Assembly (NCBI RefSeq): GCF_030418125.1
Contig: NZ_JAUHTR010000013.1
Coordinates: 42,947-106,946, forward strand
DNA length: 64,000 nucleotides
Reading direction: 5' to 3'
From: Fictibacillus fluitans
Lineage (GTDB): Bacteria > Bacillota > Bacilli > Bacillales > Fictibacillaceae
Numbering within the stretch: position 1 is the stretch's first letter; the number at the start of each line of letters is the position of its first letter. Below are positions 38,412 through 45,884 of the stretch, piece by piece. The position numbers and the translations under genes are program-made. The notes under the pieces were generated by a model that worked only from the letters and a program-made list of their open reading frames with translations, did no database searches and was not told the DNA's origin.

Positions 38412-40841
38412 TTACTTGCTGTAAACAGCGTTGGAAAGCAGGCGGAACAGATAATCCGTATGGCTGCGGAAACCAGCTTCAATTCCCATCAGCGTCACAT
38501 CTTTGGACTTGTCTTTAATAATGACCGGTTGTCCCTGTGCAGCCTGGCGATTTTTCCAATGGCCGGCCACAAAGAAATCGGTATTGTTTTTAAAGGTAGC
38601 TACGGTTTCATAGCCATCGGTGTTGGAGTACCATACCGGGCCATAGACGAAGCCGTAGTCACTGGATTTATAGCCTTGTGTCAACAGATTGTTCTTGTAG
38701 TCCACACGGACAATACCGTTTGAATCGCCGTTGCCTTTATTGATGGTTACGTTTGTCAGGCCAAGCGTTTTTGCTGCACTTGCTGCTCCGGCTCCGACTG
38801 CGACATATTTTCCGCCGCCATTCACAAAGTCGGAAATCTTCTTTTTGAAGGACTCGAATTGTGCTTCGTTTTCCAAGCCAAACTCGGCATTGGCTTTGCT
38901 ATTTTTATAGGAAACCAGATTGGCTGTTCCGCTGTAGAAAAAGACATCTGCATTTCCCAATCCCTTATTGGCAAGATCACTTGGTGTTATTTCTTTTACG
39001 TTAAAGCCCAGTCGCTCAAGCGCCAGCTTTGTTCCTGAATGAGATTGTGCTTTGTTCATTCCGCCATCTTTTAATATCGTTACATTAACGGATTGCACTT
39101 TTTTTGCGCCTGCCGGAATCTTGTCACTCTTGATGGTCAGTCCGGAATAACGGACAAGTCTTACAGCATCAAGGCTGACTTTGCCATTAAGATAGAAATC
39201 ACCGTTTGAATCACGCTTGACCGCATATCCATTTTGAATCAGTTTGTTGGCAAGTTCGACAGCTTTTACAGACGTGTTCGGAATCTTGTATGGGCCTGTC
39301 CCTACAAGATGTCCCTGGTTGTCAGCTTTTTTTACAGGAGCAAGAGAAAAGGTTGTGCTGCTGTCAGCCGGGACCTGAATCGCATCAAAGCCCCAAAGCT
39401 CAGGCAGGCTCCATGCTGAAATATCGTACATGGCCGGTGTATCTTCCGTGATATCTTCCCCATCCCAGAGCATGGTGTTCGCCAGTCCTGCTTTTGCCTG
39501 GCTCATGTTCACCACATACGTTCCTGCAGGATAGGTTTTTCCGCCAAATTCAAATGGTTTGACGGCCTTGCTTACGTCAATGTCATTCTTAATTAAGTGG
39601 TTCACAGCTTTTTCTGTGGCTGACGAATCCTGAGGATCTGACGGCAGAATGTATGCTTTCGGGAAAAAGCCTTGTTTATGGAACGGATGATCGAAATTAA
39701 TGCCGCGCTTGAACACTTCGATCTGGTCCTTCACCATGCCCGTTTTATTTTGCGCAGCATAGCTTAGCGCACCCATAACCGCATCATAATGCCACTTTAC
39801 ACCATCCCAGTCATTAGTCGGTGTTTCCAGTGTATAGCCGTAAGAGCCGTGATACATGGCATACATTGGGGTGAAAATCGGCGGATAATCATCCCAGCCT
39901 GCTGTATCATCACGCTGTGGTATGTAAGCACCTGTCATCTTCTGGTAATCAACCTTTGAAGTTGAGGTATTGGTATTTTGATAGTTGCTTCTGTTATTTA
40001 CAATTTCAGACTCCATAGCTTCCGCCTGATTCATGGACCATTTGGAGAACAGGTCATACTCATAGTTCGGATTATGAGGCGGCGTACATGGTTCAATCAA
40101 TCCCGGATGATCCGGCCCTCCGTATGCTTTTACATAACCGTGCAGATCCAGAAACACCATCGGGTTCCATTCCGTGATGAGTGACACCATCTGCTGAGTT
40201 TCCGGCTGTGATTGGGTGATAAAATCACGGTTCAAATCGATGCCATTGCCATTAAAACGAGTTGCATCCACACGCCCATCCGGATTTGCCACCACATTAA
40301 AAATTAATATTTGTGTACTCAGGATTTGCTTTGTTTCTGCATCGTTCTGTTTCGCAAATCGTTCGATTAACTGAAGAACAGCATCAGACCCGGCAAACTC
40401 CGTTCCGTGAATGGAACCGTTGATCATGACCGGCACCTTTACATCGGGATGCTTTTCGATGAATTTCTGTGCCTTTTCTGGATTCTTAAACATTTGCTTT
40501 CTCAGTTTCTTGTAATATCCCATTTTGCCATTCGCCGACGGCTCGGCCACCGTCACGACATACATATCCTTGCCATACGCTGATTTCCCTTGCTTCTCTA
40601 CCTTTACACGCGGACTTTGTTTTTGAATGTCCATCAGCTTCTGCCCGATTTTGCTGTACTTCACAAAATCATAGTTTTCACTGTTAAACAAGCTGCCATC
40701 TTTCTCGCCTTGTGTTTCAAAAACGTTGACATTATGCCACCCGACCTGTGCTTTGGCCGGTGATTCAGCCAGTGCTGCATACGGTGCAGCCAGAATGCTA
40801 AGCCCGATCAGGCCAGCTGCCGCTTTCTTTTTTAATCCCAT
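38412..40841 (-). CDS. Secreted M14 zinc carboxypeptidase
   Basis: About 809 residues from ATG 40841 (GAGGAGA upstream). Signal peptide LKKKAAAGLIGLSILAAPYA, cleavage near ALAES. M14 peptidase domain about 60-400: zinc ligands in HGTEFAG (His, Glu) and LDLHGYVKA (His), substrate-binding NGNGIDLNRDF, and catalytic Glu in GYTLETP (about 330). A long C-terminal region (about 420-809) with a class-I-glutamine-amidotransferase-like FYSGTANLVSY...GGGKYVAVGAG layout follows. It removes C-terminal residues from extracellular peptides. A 10-bp dyad covers its promoter region at 40880-40905. Confidence 0.88.
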   Translation of the reverse strand: MGLKKKAAAGLIGLSILAAPYAALAESPAKAQVGWHNVNVFETQGEKDGSLFNSENYDFVKYSKIGQKLMDIQKQSPRVKVEKQGKSAYGKDMYVVTVAEPSANGKMGYYKKLRKQMFKNPEKAQKFIEKHPDVKVPVMINGSIHGTEFAGSDAVLQLIERFAKQNDAETKQILSTQILIFNVVANPDGRVDATRFNGNGIDLNRDFITQSQPETQQMVSLITEWNPMVFLDLHGYVKAYGGPDHPGLIEPCTPPHNPNYEYDLFSKWSMNQAEAMESEIVNNRSNYQNTNTSTSKVDYQKMTGAYIPQRDDTAGWDDYPPIFTPMYAMYHGSYGYTLETPTNDWDGVKWHYDAVMGALSYAAQNKTGMVKDQIEVFKRGINFDHPFHKQGFFPKAYILPSDPQDSSATEKAVNHLIKNDIDVSKAVKPFEFGGKTYPAGTYVVNMSQAKAGLANTMLWDGEDITEDTPAMYDISAWSLPELWGFDAIQVPADSSTTFSLAPVKKADNQGHLVGTGPYKIPNTSVKAVELANKLIQNGYAVKRDSNGDFYLNGKVSLDAVRLVRYSGLTIKSDKIPAGAKKVQSVNVTILKDGGMNKAQSHSGTKLALERLGFNVKEITPSDLANKGLGNADVFFYSGTANLVSYKNSKANAEFGLENEAQFESFKKKISDFVNGGGKYVAVGAGAASAAKTLGLTNVTINKGNGDSNGIVRVDYKNNLLTQGYKSSDYGFVYGPVWYSNTDGYETVATFKNNTDFFVAGHWKNRQAAQGQPVIIKDKSKDVTLMGIEAGFRSHTDYLFRLLSNAVYSK

Positions 40842-40879
40842 CAGCCCATCTCCTCTTATCATCTTTGGAAAACTATTAC

Positions 40880-40905
40880 AATATTCATAGTATCGTATGA
40901 ATATT
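40880..40905. promoter_or_regulatory. Perfect dyad, candidate operator for the M14 peptidase
   Basis: AATATTCATA (40880-40889), 6-base spacer, TATGAATATT (40896-40905). The arms are perfectly complementary. It sits about 40 bases upstream of the peptidase start, over a weak TTGAAT/AATATT promoter-like pair on the minus strand. Confidence 0.5.
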
Positions 40906-40993
40906 CAATTATACATCGATAAAAAGCCCTAATTTTTAGGAAAATAACAATCAAAACACCCACTATATGAGGCATTTATTACTATCATAAAAA

Positions 40994-41112
40994 TTTACAG
41001 AAAATGAATATGCATGTATTAAGAAAAAGTTAAGGAAGCTCCTCCATCCAACTATAGGGCAATCCCAATCAGCGAGTTACAGAAGAGCCGTTTACTTTAC
41101 GGCTCTTTTTTC
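40994..41112 (+). ncRNA. Candidate small RNA: promoter plus orphan terminator
   Basis: TTTACA (40994-40999), 17 bases and TATTAA (41017-41022) form a promoter. About 60 bases further, AGAGCCG...CGGCTCT with TTTTTT (about 41086-41112) is a good terminator. No ORF lies between. Both flanking genes point away, so this terminator belongs to neither upstream gene. It is either a small RNA of about 90 nt or an attenuated leader of the gene at 41187. Confidence 0.45.
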
Positions 41113-41186
41113 TTTCCTTCTTTTAAAAGGGTAGCTCTATTCAATGAAGAAACACTTATTGTAGAGATTATAATAGGGAGGCACTT

Positions 41187-42503
41187 ATGAACCGCCTGAC
41201 TGACCATTTAATTGTCATTTCGTTTGATTGTCTTTCCTCACTCGATTTTCCTGTGATCAAGAACCTTCCCCACTTTCAAGAGCTTCTCGAGCGGGGATCG
41301 TATTGCGCCAATGTGGAATCCATTTATCCCACTGTCACCTACCCCTGCCACGCCACCATTGTCACTGGCAATTATCCGAAGCGCCATGGTGTCGTGAACA
41401 ATACCTTTCTCCAGCCAGGAAGAGTTTCACCGGACTGGCATTGGCACCGGCGGCATATTCAGGGCACTACCCTATTTGATGAAGCAAGAAAGGCAGGAAT
41501 GAAGACGGGTGCACTTCTCTGGCCGGTTACGGCAAAAGCAGATATCGACTATCACATGCCTGAGATCTTTGCGAACCGGCCGTGGCAGCATCAGATTCCT
41601 GTTTCGCTCATGAATGGCAGTTTCTTTTACCAGCTTGAGATGAACCGCCGTTTTGGCCATATCCGAAAAGGCCTGAACCAGCCCCAGCTCGATGACTTTG
41701 TGCTGGAATCCGCTCTGCATACGATCAAAACAAAGCAGCCAGGTCTCTTGCTCATTCATTTTACCGACCTGGATACTCAGCGCCATTACCACGGATTTTC
41801 TTCAGAGGAGGCCATGGATGCACTAAAGCGCCACGATCACCGTCTGGGCAGGATCCTGACTGCAGTAAGAGAAAGCGGTACAGCTGAACACACAACAATA
41901 GTGGCGTTAGGCGATCACAGCGCACTGGATGAAACAACAGGGGTGCAACTGAACGTATTGTTTAGGGAACAGGGATGGATTTCTGTTTCTCCAAAAGGAA
42001 AGGTAACGAGCTGGCAGGTCTACTGCCATAGCTGTGATGGCTCGGCATATATATACATAAGAAACAAAAACGATCAAAACCTTCAAAGCAAGGTTCATGA
42101 ATTTCTTCTTCAATTGGCGAAGGAGGAAAGAAACGGTATCGAGCAAGTGCTGACCGCAGATGAAGCCGGAGCTTTGGGAGCCGATCCCCGCTGCAGCTTC
42201 ATGCTCGAGGCACGTCCTGGCTATTATTTTAAAGAAATTCTGGAAGGAGACTTTCTTCACCGTGTCACGAAGGAGGATGTTCGTGACAAACGGTATACGT
42301 ACGCTTGCCACGGCTATTCTCCCAAAAAGGAAAACTACTCCACATTTTTTGCTGCAGCCGGAAAAGGTATCCGGCCACATCAGGAGATTCCATATATGCG
42401 CCTGATCGATGAGGGACCGACATTTGCCAGATTGCTCGGATTGGATTTGGGTGATACGGACGGCTCGGTGATTGAAGGATTATTGAAAGGAGAAGGAGAA
42501 TAA
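41187..42503 (+). CDS. Alkaline-phosphatase-superfamily phosphodiesterase/pyrophosphatase
   Basis: A 438-residue cytosolic member of the nucleotide pyrophosphatase/phosphodiesterase branch. Nucleophile Thr in YPTVTYPCHATIVTG (about residue 50). Metal ligands are in SFDCLS (Asp 14), HFTDLDTQRHYHG (about 195), LGDHSA (about 242) and ACHGY (about 375). Relatives hydrolyse phosphodiesters or pyrophosphates using two zinc ions. GGGAGG precedes the ATG. No signal peptide. Natural substrate unknown. The following MFS gene, 40 bases downstream, is probably in the same operon. Confidence 0.85.
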   Translation: MNRLTDHLIVISFDCLSSLDFPVIKNLPHFQELLERGSYCANVESIYPTVTYPCHATIVTGNYPKRHGVVNNTFLQPGRVSPDWHWHRRHIQGTTLFDEARKAGMKTGALLWPVTAKADIDYHMPEIFANRPWQHQIPVSLMNGSFFYQLEMNRRFGHIRKGLNQPQLDDFVLESALHTIKTKQPGLLLIHFTDLDTQRHYHGFSSEEAMDALKRHDHRLGRILTAVRESGTAEHTTIVALGDHSALDETTGVQLNVLFREQGWISVSPKGKVTSWQVYCHSCDGSAYIYIRNKNDQNLQSKVHEFLLQLAKEERNGIEQVLTADEAGALGADPRCSFMLEARPGYYFKEILEGDFLHRVTKEDVRDKRYTYACHGYSPKKENYSTFFAAAGKGIRPHQEIPYMRLIDEGPTFARLLGLDLGDTDGSVIEGLLKGEGE

Positions 42504-42543
42504 CAAGCTAAGAAGTGAAGACAAAGGTAAAGGGGATAAGAGA

Positions 42544-43878
42544 ATGAAACATTTCTCAAAGGAAGAAACCAGCTGGATGTATTACGACTGGGCAAACTCT
42601 GCCTACTCCATTATTATTACCACGGCTGTATTTCCGCTTTTTTACAAAAGTGCTGCCACGAGGGCCGGGGTAAGCGCCGCAGATTCCACTGCCTATTTGG
42701 GATACACCATTGCCATTACGACCTTTATTCTGGCCATGCTCGGGCCGATACTGGGCACCATCGCTGACTATCGGGGCATGAAGAAAAAGTTTTTCGCATT
42801 CTTTTTCGCAGTGGGCATTGCTTCAACCGCTTCCCTTGTGTTTATTCCCAGCGAACAATGGCTGCTGCTGCTGATTTTGTACACGCTGACTGCTCTCGGC
42901 TTTAGCGGCGCTCTCGTTTTTTATGATGCCTTTTTGATCGATATTACAACTGAAGAACGGATGAACAACGTTTCTGCCCGGGGATACGGCCTCGGATATA
43001 TCGGCAGTACCATTCCATTTTTGATCAGCATTGCAATCATCATTCTCGCGCAAACCAAAGCACTTCCCTTTTCCACTGTTACCGCCAGCAAGGTTGCTTT
43101 TCTCATCACTGCTGTATGGTGGGGATTGTTTTCCATCCCCCTTTTCAAGCATGTTCACCAAAAATATTATATCGAGCGTGAACCACGGATCATGCGCAAC
43201 AGCTTCAAAAGGCTAGGCCAGACTTTAAAACAAATCCATAGCTACCGTGCCCTGTTTTTATTCCTGCTTGCTTATTTCTTTTATATCGATGGCGTTGGGA
43301 CGATTATTTCCATGTCTACTGCTTATGGTTCGGATCTTGGCATCAGTTCCACCTCCCTGCTGATCATTTTATTTGTAACCCAGGTGGTAGCCGCTCCGTT
43401 TGCCGTGCTGTATGGAAAACTGGCTGAAAAGTTTACCGGGAAGAAGATGCTCTATGCGGGGATTTTTGTTTATATCATTGTTTGCATTTATGCTTATTTT
43501 TTAAAAACCACAATGGACTTCTGGATTCTTGCCATGCTCGTTGCCACCTCCCAGGGCGGCATTCAGGCACTTTCCCGTTCCTACTTTGCCAAGCTTGTCC
43601 CAAAGCAGAACGCCAACGAGTTTTTCGGATTCTATAACATTTTCGGGAAATTTGCTTCCATTCTTGGACCGCTGCTCGTCGGAGTTACGGCCCAGGTCAG
43701 CGGGAATTCAAGCAGCGGCGTGTTCTCCCTTATTCTTTTGTTTATCATCGGCATGATTTTATTAAAGTTTGTTCCGGAAACACGTGCGGACGCCGTGGAT
43801 CGGGCAAATGATAAAAATATAAACCAATCTGACATAAATATGCCGGCAATGACGCATAATAATCATGATATTCCCTGA
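42544..43878 (+). CDS. MFS transporter, UMF1/Atg22-like
   Basis: A 444-residue, 12-helix protein of the Atg22-like (UMF1, BtlA) branch. Its hallmark is the N-terminal SWMYYDWANSAYSIIITTAVFP, followed by GPILGTIADYRGMKKKFF (about 62) and SARGYGLGYIGS (about 140). GGIQALSRSYFAKLVP (about 338) is the second family motif. In yeast Atg22 exports amino acids from the vacuole; bacterial members are uncharacterised exporters. AAAGGGG precedes the ATG. Possibly co-transcribed with the phosphodiesterase. Confidence 0.85.
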   Translation: MKHFSKEETSWMYYDWANSAYSIIITTAVFPLFYKSAATRAGVSAADSTAYLGYTIAITTFILAMLGPILGTIADYRGMKKKFFAFFFAVGIASTASLVFIPSEQWLLLLILYTLTALGFSGALVFYDAFLIDITTEERMNNVSARGYGLGYIGSTIPFLISIAIIILAQTKALPFSTVTASKVAFLITAVWWGLFSIPLFKHVHQKYYIEREPRIMRNSFKRLGQTLKQIHSYRALFLFLLAYFFYIDGVGTIISMSTAYGSDLGISSTSLLIILFVTQVVAAPFAVLYGKLAEKFTGKKMLYAGIFVYIIVCIYAYFLKTTMDFWILAMLVATSQGGIQALSRSYFAKLVPKQNANEFFGFYNIFGKFASILGPLLVGVTAQVSGNSSSGVFSLILLFIIGMILLKFVPETRADAVDRANDKNINQSDINMPAMTHNNHDIP

Positions 43879-43929
43879 ATATCACACATGTTTCTGGATT
43901 GTTACTCTTAGCGGATGAGGTGAAAAGCC

Positions 43930-44082
43930 ATGAGTTACAAAGATCATTTAGATCCCCACTCTAGTAAGTTTCACCACAATTGGACACGGCCGAAGCGTCA
44001 AAAGTCTCAAGTGAATGGTCATACTGAGATGTCTCAGCAGAACATTATCTTGAGAAGCAACGCCAAAGCCCACCACTGGTAA
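43930..44082 (+). CDS. ypzG: YpzG-family small protein
   Basis: A 50-residue ORF starting MSYKDHLDPHSSKFHHNW, with AGGTGAAAAG upstream. The TRPKRQKSQVNGHTE core and the IILRSNAKAH end match the YpzG family of short Bacillus proteins. Members carry conserved Trp-Thr-Arg-Pro-Lys-Arg and have been linked to sporulation-stage expression, but their function is unknown. Too short for standard ORF cut-offs, yet followed by its own terminator. Confidence 0.8.
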   Translation: MSYKDHLDPHSSKFHHNWTRPKRQKSQVNGHTEMSQQNIILRSNAKAHHW

Positions 44083-44105
44083 GCATGACGAAAAAGAAAC
44101 AGAAA

Positions 44106-44135
44106 AAAGAAGGCCGCTGCGGTCTTCTTTTTTTG
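44106..44135 (+). terminator. Terminator after ypzG
   Basis: AAAGAAGGCCGC pairs with GCGGTCTTCTTT, followed by a long T-run. Confidence 0.85.
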
Positions 44136-44203
44136 TTTTTTCATAAACACCATAATTTCGCATATAAAGGGATTAACACTTCCCTAAGGAGAGAAGGTAT
44201 CCC

Positions 44204-44377
44204 ATGAACGGAGACACAAAAAAGATCAGAGTTTTTATTGCCAGTCCCTTTTTTGATCAGGAACAAATCTCGCGAATCCAAAGGCTTGAGAATGCATTAT
44301 CCCGCAATCCTCAGGTTGCTGAATTTTACTCCGCCCGGTTTCATCAGAACCAGCAGTATGAAGGCCCCTTAATTTAA
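44204..44377 (+). pseudogene. Truncated nucleoside 2-deoxyribosyltransferase N-terminus
   Basis: A 57-residue ORF starting MNGDTKKIRVFIASPFFDQ, preceded by GGAGAGAAGG. IRVFIASPFFDQEQISRIQ, LENALSRNP and EFYSARFHQ match the N-terminal Rossmann-like strand and nucleotide loop of nucleoside deoxyribosyltransferases, which are normally about 140-170 residues. The frame stops right after FHQNQQYEGPLI, before the catalytic Glu region, and no continuation is visible downstream. It is probably a dead gene; the intact ribosome site leaves a stand-alone short peptide possible. Confidence 0.6.
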
Positions 44378-44488
44378 TTTCACATTCCTGTAATGTGTCC
44401 AAGCCAATTCTAGTGATTCTCCATAGAATATATGAGAGAAAAGAGATTTCCTTTTCTTATTTTTCGATTTTAGATATGGGGGATAAAG

Positions 44489-44629
44489 ATGTCCAGAGGA
44501 AAAAAGGTAGTGAAATGCAGAGTAAGAACCCGCCGCACAAGCGGAGGGAAGGTAGTTACGATTCGCTGCAGAGTGAGAAACAACCGGCGCCGCCGTTCCA
44601 GCTCAAGCTCAAGTTCAAGCTCAAGATAA
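44489..44629 (+). CDS. Small Arg/Ser-rich basic protein, protamine-like
   Basis: A 46-residue ORF with GGGGGAT six bases before the ATG. It starts MSRGKKVVKCRVRTRR and contains an internal repeat (KVVKCRVR and KVVTIRCRVR), each copy with one Cys. It then has four Arg (NNRRRR) and nine consecutive Ser before a final Arg. There is not one acidic residue. The composition suggests nucleic-acid binding or a cross-linked spore coat or core component; no family was recognised. A hairpin lies just downstream at 44641. Confidence 0.65.
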   Translation: MSRGKKVVKCRVRTRRTSGGKVVTIRCRVRNNRRRRSSSSSSSSSR

Positions 44630-44640
44630 CATATCAATAT

Positions 44641-44679
44641 AGAAAGGATGCTGTCTGTATGACGGGCAGCATCCTTTCT
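44641..44679 (+). terminator. Hairpin after the Arg/Ser-rich gene
   Basis: AGAAAGGATGCTG (44641-44653) pairs with CAGCATCCTTTCT (44667-44679). The stem is perfect, but the T-run is short. Confidence 0.6.
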
Positions 44680-44755
44680 GTGTTCTCAGGCAGGAGTATA
44701 AATTCTCCTCTCTTTACCGAAGATGATTAAAAGAGGTCGTGGAGGAGGAAGTGGC

Positions 44756-45136
44756 ATGACGCCCGGGAAAATTACTGTTGTACTATCAGCCATACTGATT
44801 TTGCTTTTTGGTGCTATGTTTTTTACCCAATATCAGCTTTTCAATGCCGGCAGCCCTACGTTTAAGGAAAATCTTAAAAATATAGAAGAGTCCGTGAAAA
44901 AGGAAGACTGGGATGAAGCGATGCACGAAGTCAAAAACGCAGAACGTATGTGGAACAAGGGCCAGGTGCTTGTGGCGATCAAATACTCCGATACTAGTTA
45001 TACGTTATTAAACCTGACGTTAAAGCAATTGAAGGGTGCCGTGATCACCCATGATAAACACGAGGCAGTCCGCAGCGTGAAGGAATCTATCTTTTTGTTT
45101 GAAAATATTACTTCGGTTTCCCCGCGGAGCACCTAG
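44756..45136 (+). CDS. DUF4363 membrane-anchored protein
   Basis: 126 residues from ATG 44756 (GGAGGAAG upstream). One N-terminal membrane helix (about residues 7-27, VVLSAILILLFGAMFF), then an external helical domain (FKENLKNIEESVKKEDWDEA, RMWNKGQVLVAIKYSD). It matches the DUF4363 family, which is nearly always encoded directly before a DUF421 protein, as here with a 9-base gap. The role is unknown. Confidence 0.75.
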   Translation: MTPGKITVVLSAILILLFGAMFFTQYQLFNAGSPTFKENLKNIEESVKKEDWDEAMHEVKNAERMWNKGQVLVAIKYSDTSYTLLNLTLKQLKGAVITHDKHEAVRSVKESIFLFENITSVSPRST

Positions 45137-45145
45137 GAGGCTTTT

Positions 45146-45838
45146 ATGGTTGATTTAATGATCTATATCGTGAGGAGCCTGATTGTCATTTTAGCTACAT
45201 GGCTCATCACCAATTTTATCGGTAAAAAATCGATCGCACAGCTGACTCCCTATGACCTGGCCATTCTCTTTATCATTTCAAACGTCGGCGCACAGCCGCT
45301 GGTCAATAAAGATTCATTTAAAACAGCATTCGGTATGATCCTGCTCGGATTAAGTATTGTTCTCATTGCGCGGTTGTCATTGAACAAATTTTTTTACCAA
45401 ATGGATACCTCCCCAAGCATTGTGATTGCCAACGGCCAAATTAATGAGAAAGAACTGAAGAAAAACCGGATGAGTGTCTACATGCTGCTGTCGCTGCTTC
45501 GGGTTCAGGGTTACTTCAAAATTTCGGACATCAACTATGCCATTCTCGAGACGAGCGGTGATGTTTCCGTTATTCCAAGAGCCCAGTCCAGGCCGGTCAC
45601 ACCAAAGGATATGCAGCTTTATCCCCAGGAGGACGGCCTCACCTATGCTGTGATCATTGACGGCCAAATGATGAAACAGGCACTCCACCATGCCAAAGTG
45701 TCAGAGGACTGGCTCGTTCAGGAGCTGAAAAAGCTCTATATGGCCTCTCCGCATGAAGTCTTTTATGCCGAGGTGGATTCGGATAAACAATTATTCGCCA
45801 ACCTTTATGCTTCTTCCAAGTCAAAAAAAGCCAATTAA
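45146..45838 (+). CDS. DUF421 membrane protein (YetF-type)
   Basis: 230 residues. Three N-terminal membrane helices (about 5-80), then the cytosolic DUF421 domain: LTPYDLAILFIISNVGAQPLV (about 33), PSIVIANGQINEKELKKNRM and SVYMLLSLLRVQGY. YetF-like proteins are present in many copies in Bacillus and at least one is linked to spore-related functions; the biochemical role is not settled. TAGGAGG precedes the ATG. It forms a two-gene operon with DUF4363. Confidence 0.8.
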   Translation: MVDLMIYIVRSLIVILATWLITNFIGKKSIAQLTPYDLAILFIISNVGAQPLVNKDSFKTAFGMILLGLSIVLIARLSLNKFFYQMDTSPSIVIANGQINEKELKKNRMSVYMLLSLLRVQGYFKISDINYAILETSGDVSVIPRAQSRPVTPKDMQLYPQEDGLTYAVIIDGQMMKQALHHAKVSEDWLVQELKKLYMASPHEVFYAEVDSDKQLFANLYASSKSKKAN

Positions 45839-45840
45839 CG

Positions 45841-45879
45841 AAAAAAGCTGACTTTCGCAAAATGAAAGTCAGCTTTTTT
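45841..45879. terminator. Bidirectional terminator, DUF421 / CoA-transferase
   Basis: AAAAAAGCTGACTTTC (45841-45856) pairs with GAAAGTCAGCTTTTTT (45864-45879). Perfect 16-bp stem serving both convergent genes. Confidence 0.9.
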
Positions 45880-45884
45880 ATGGG

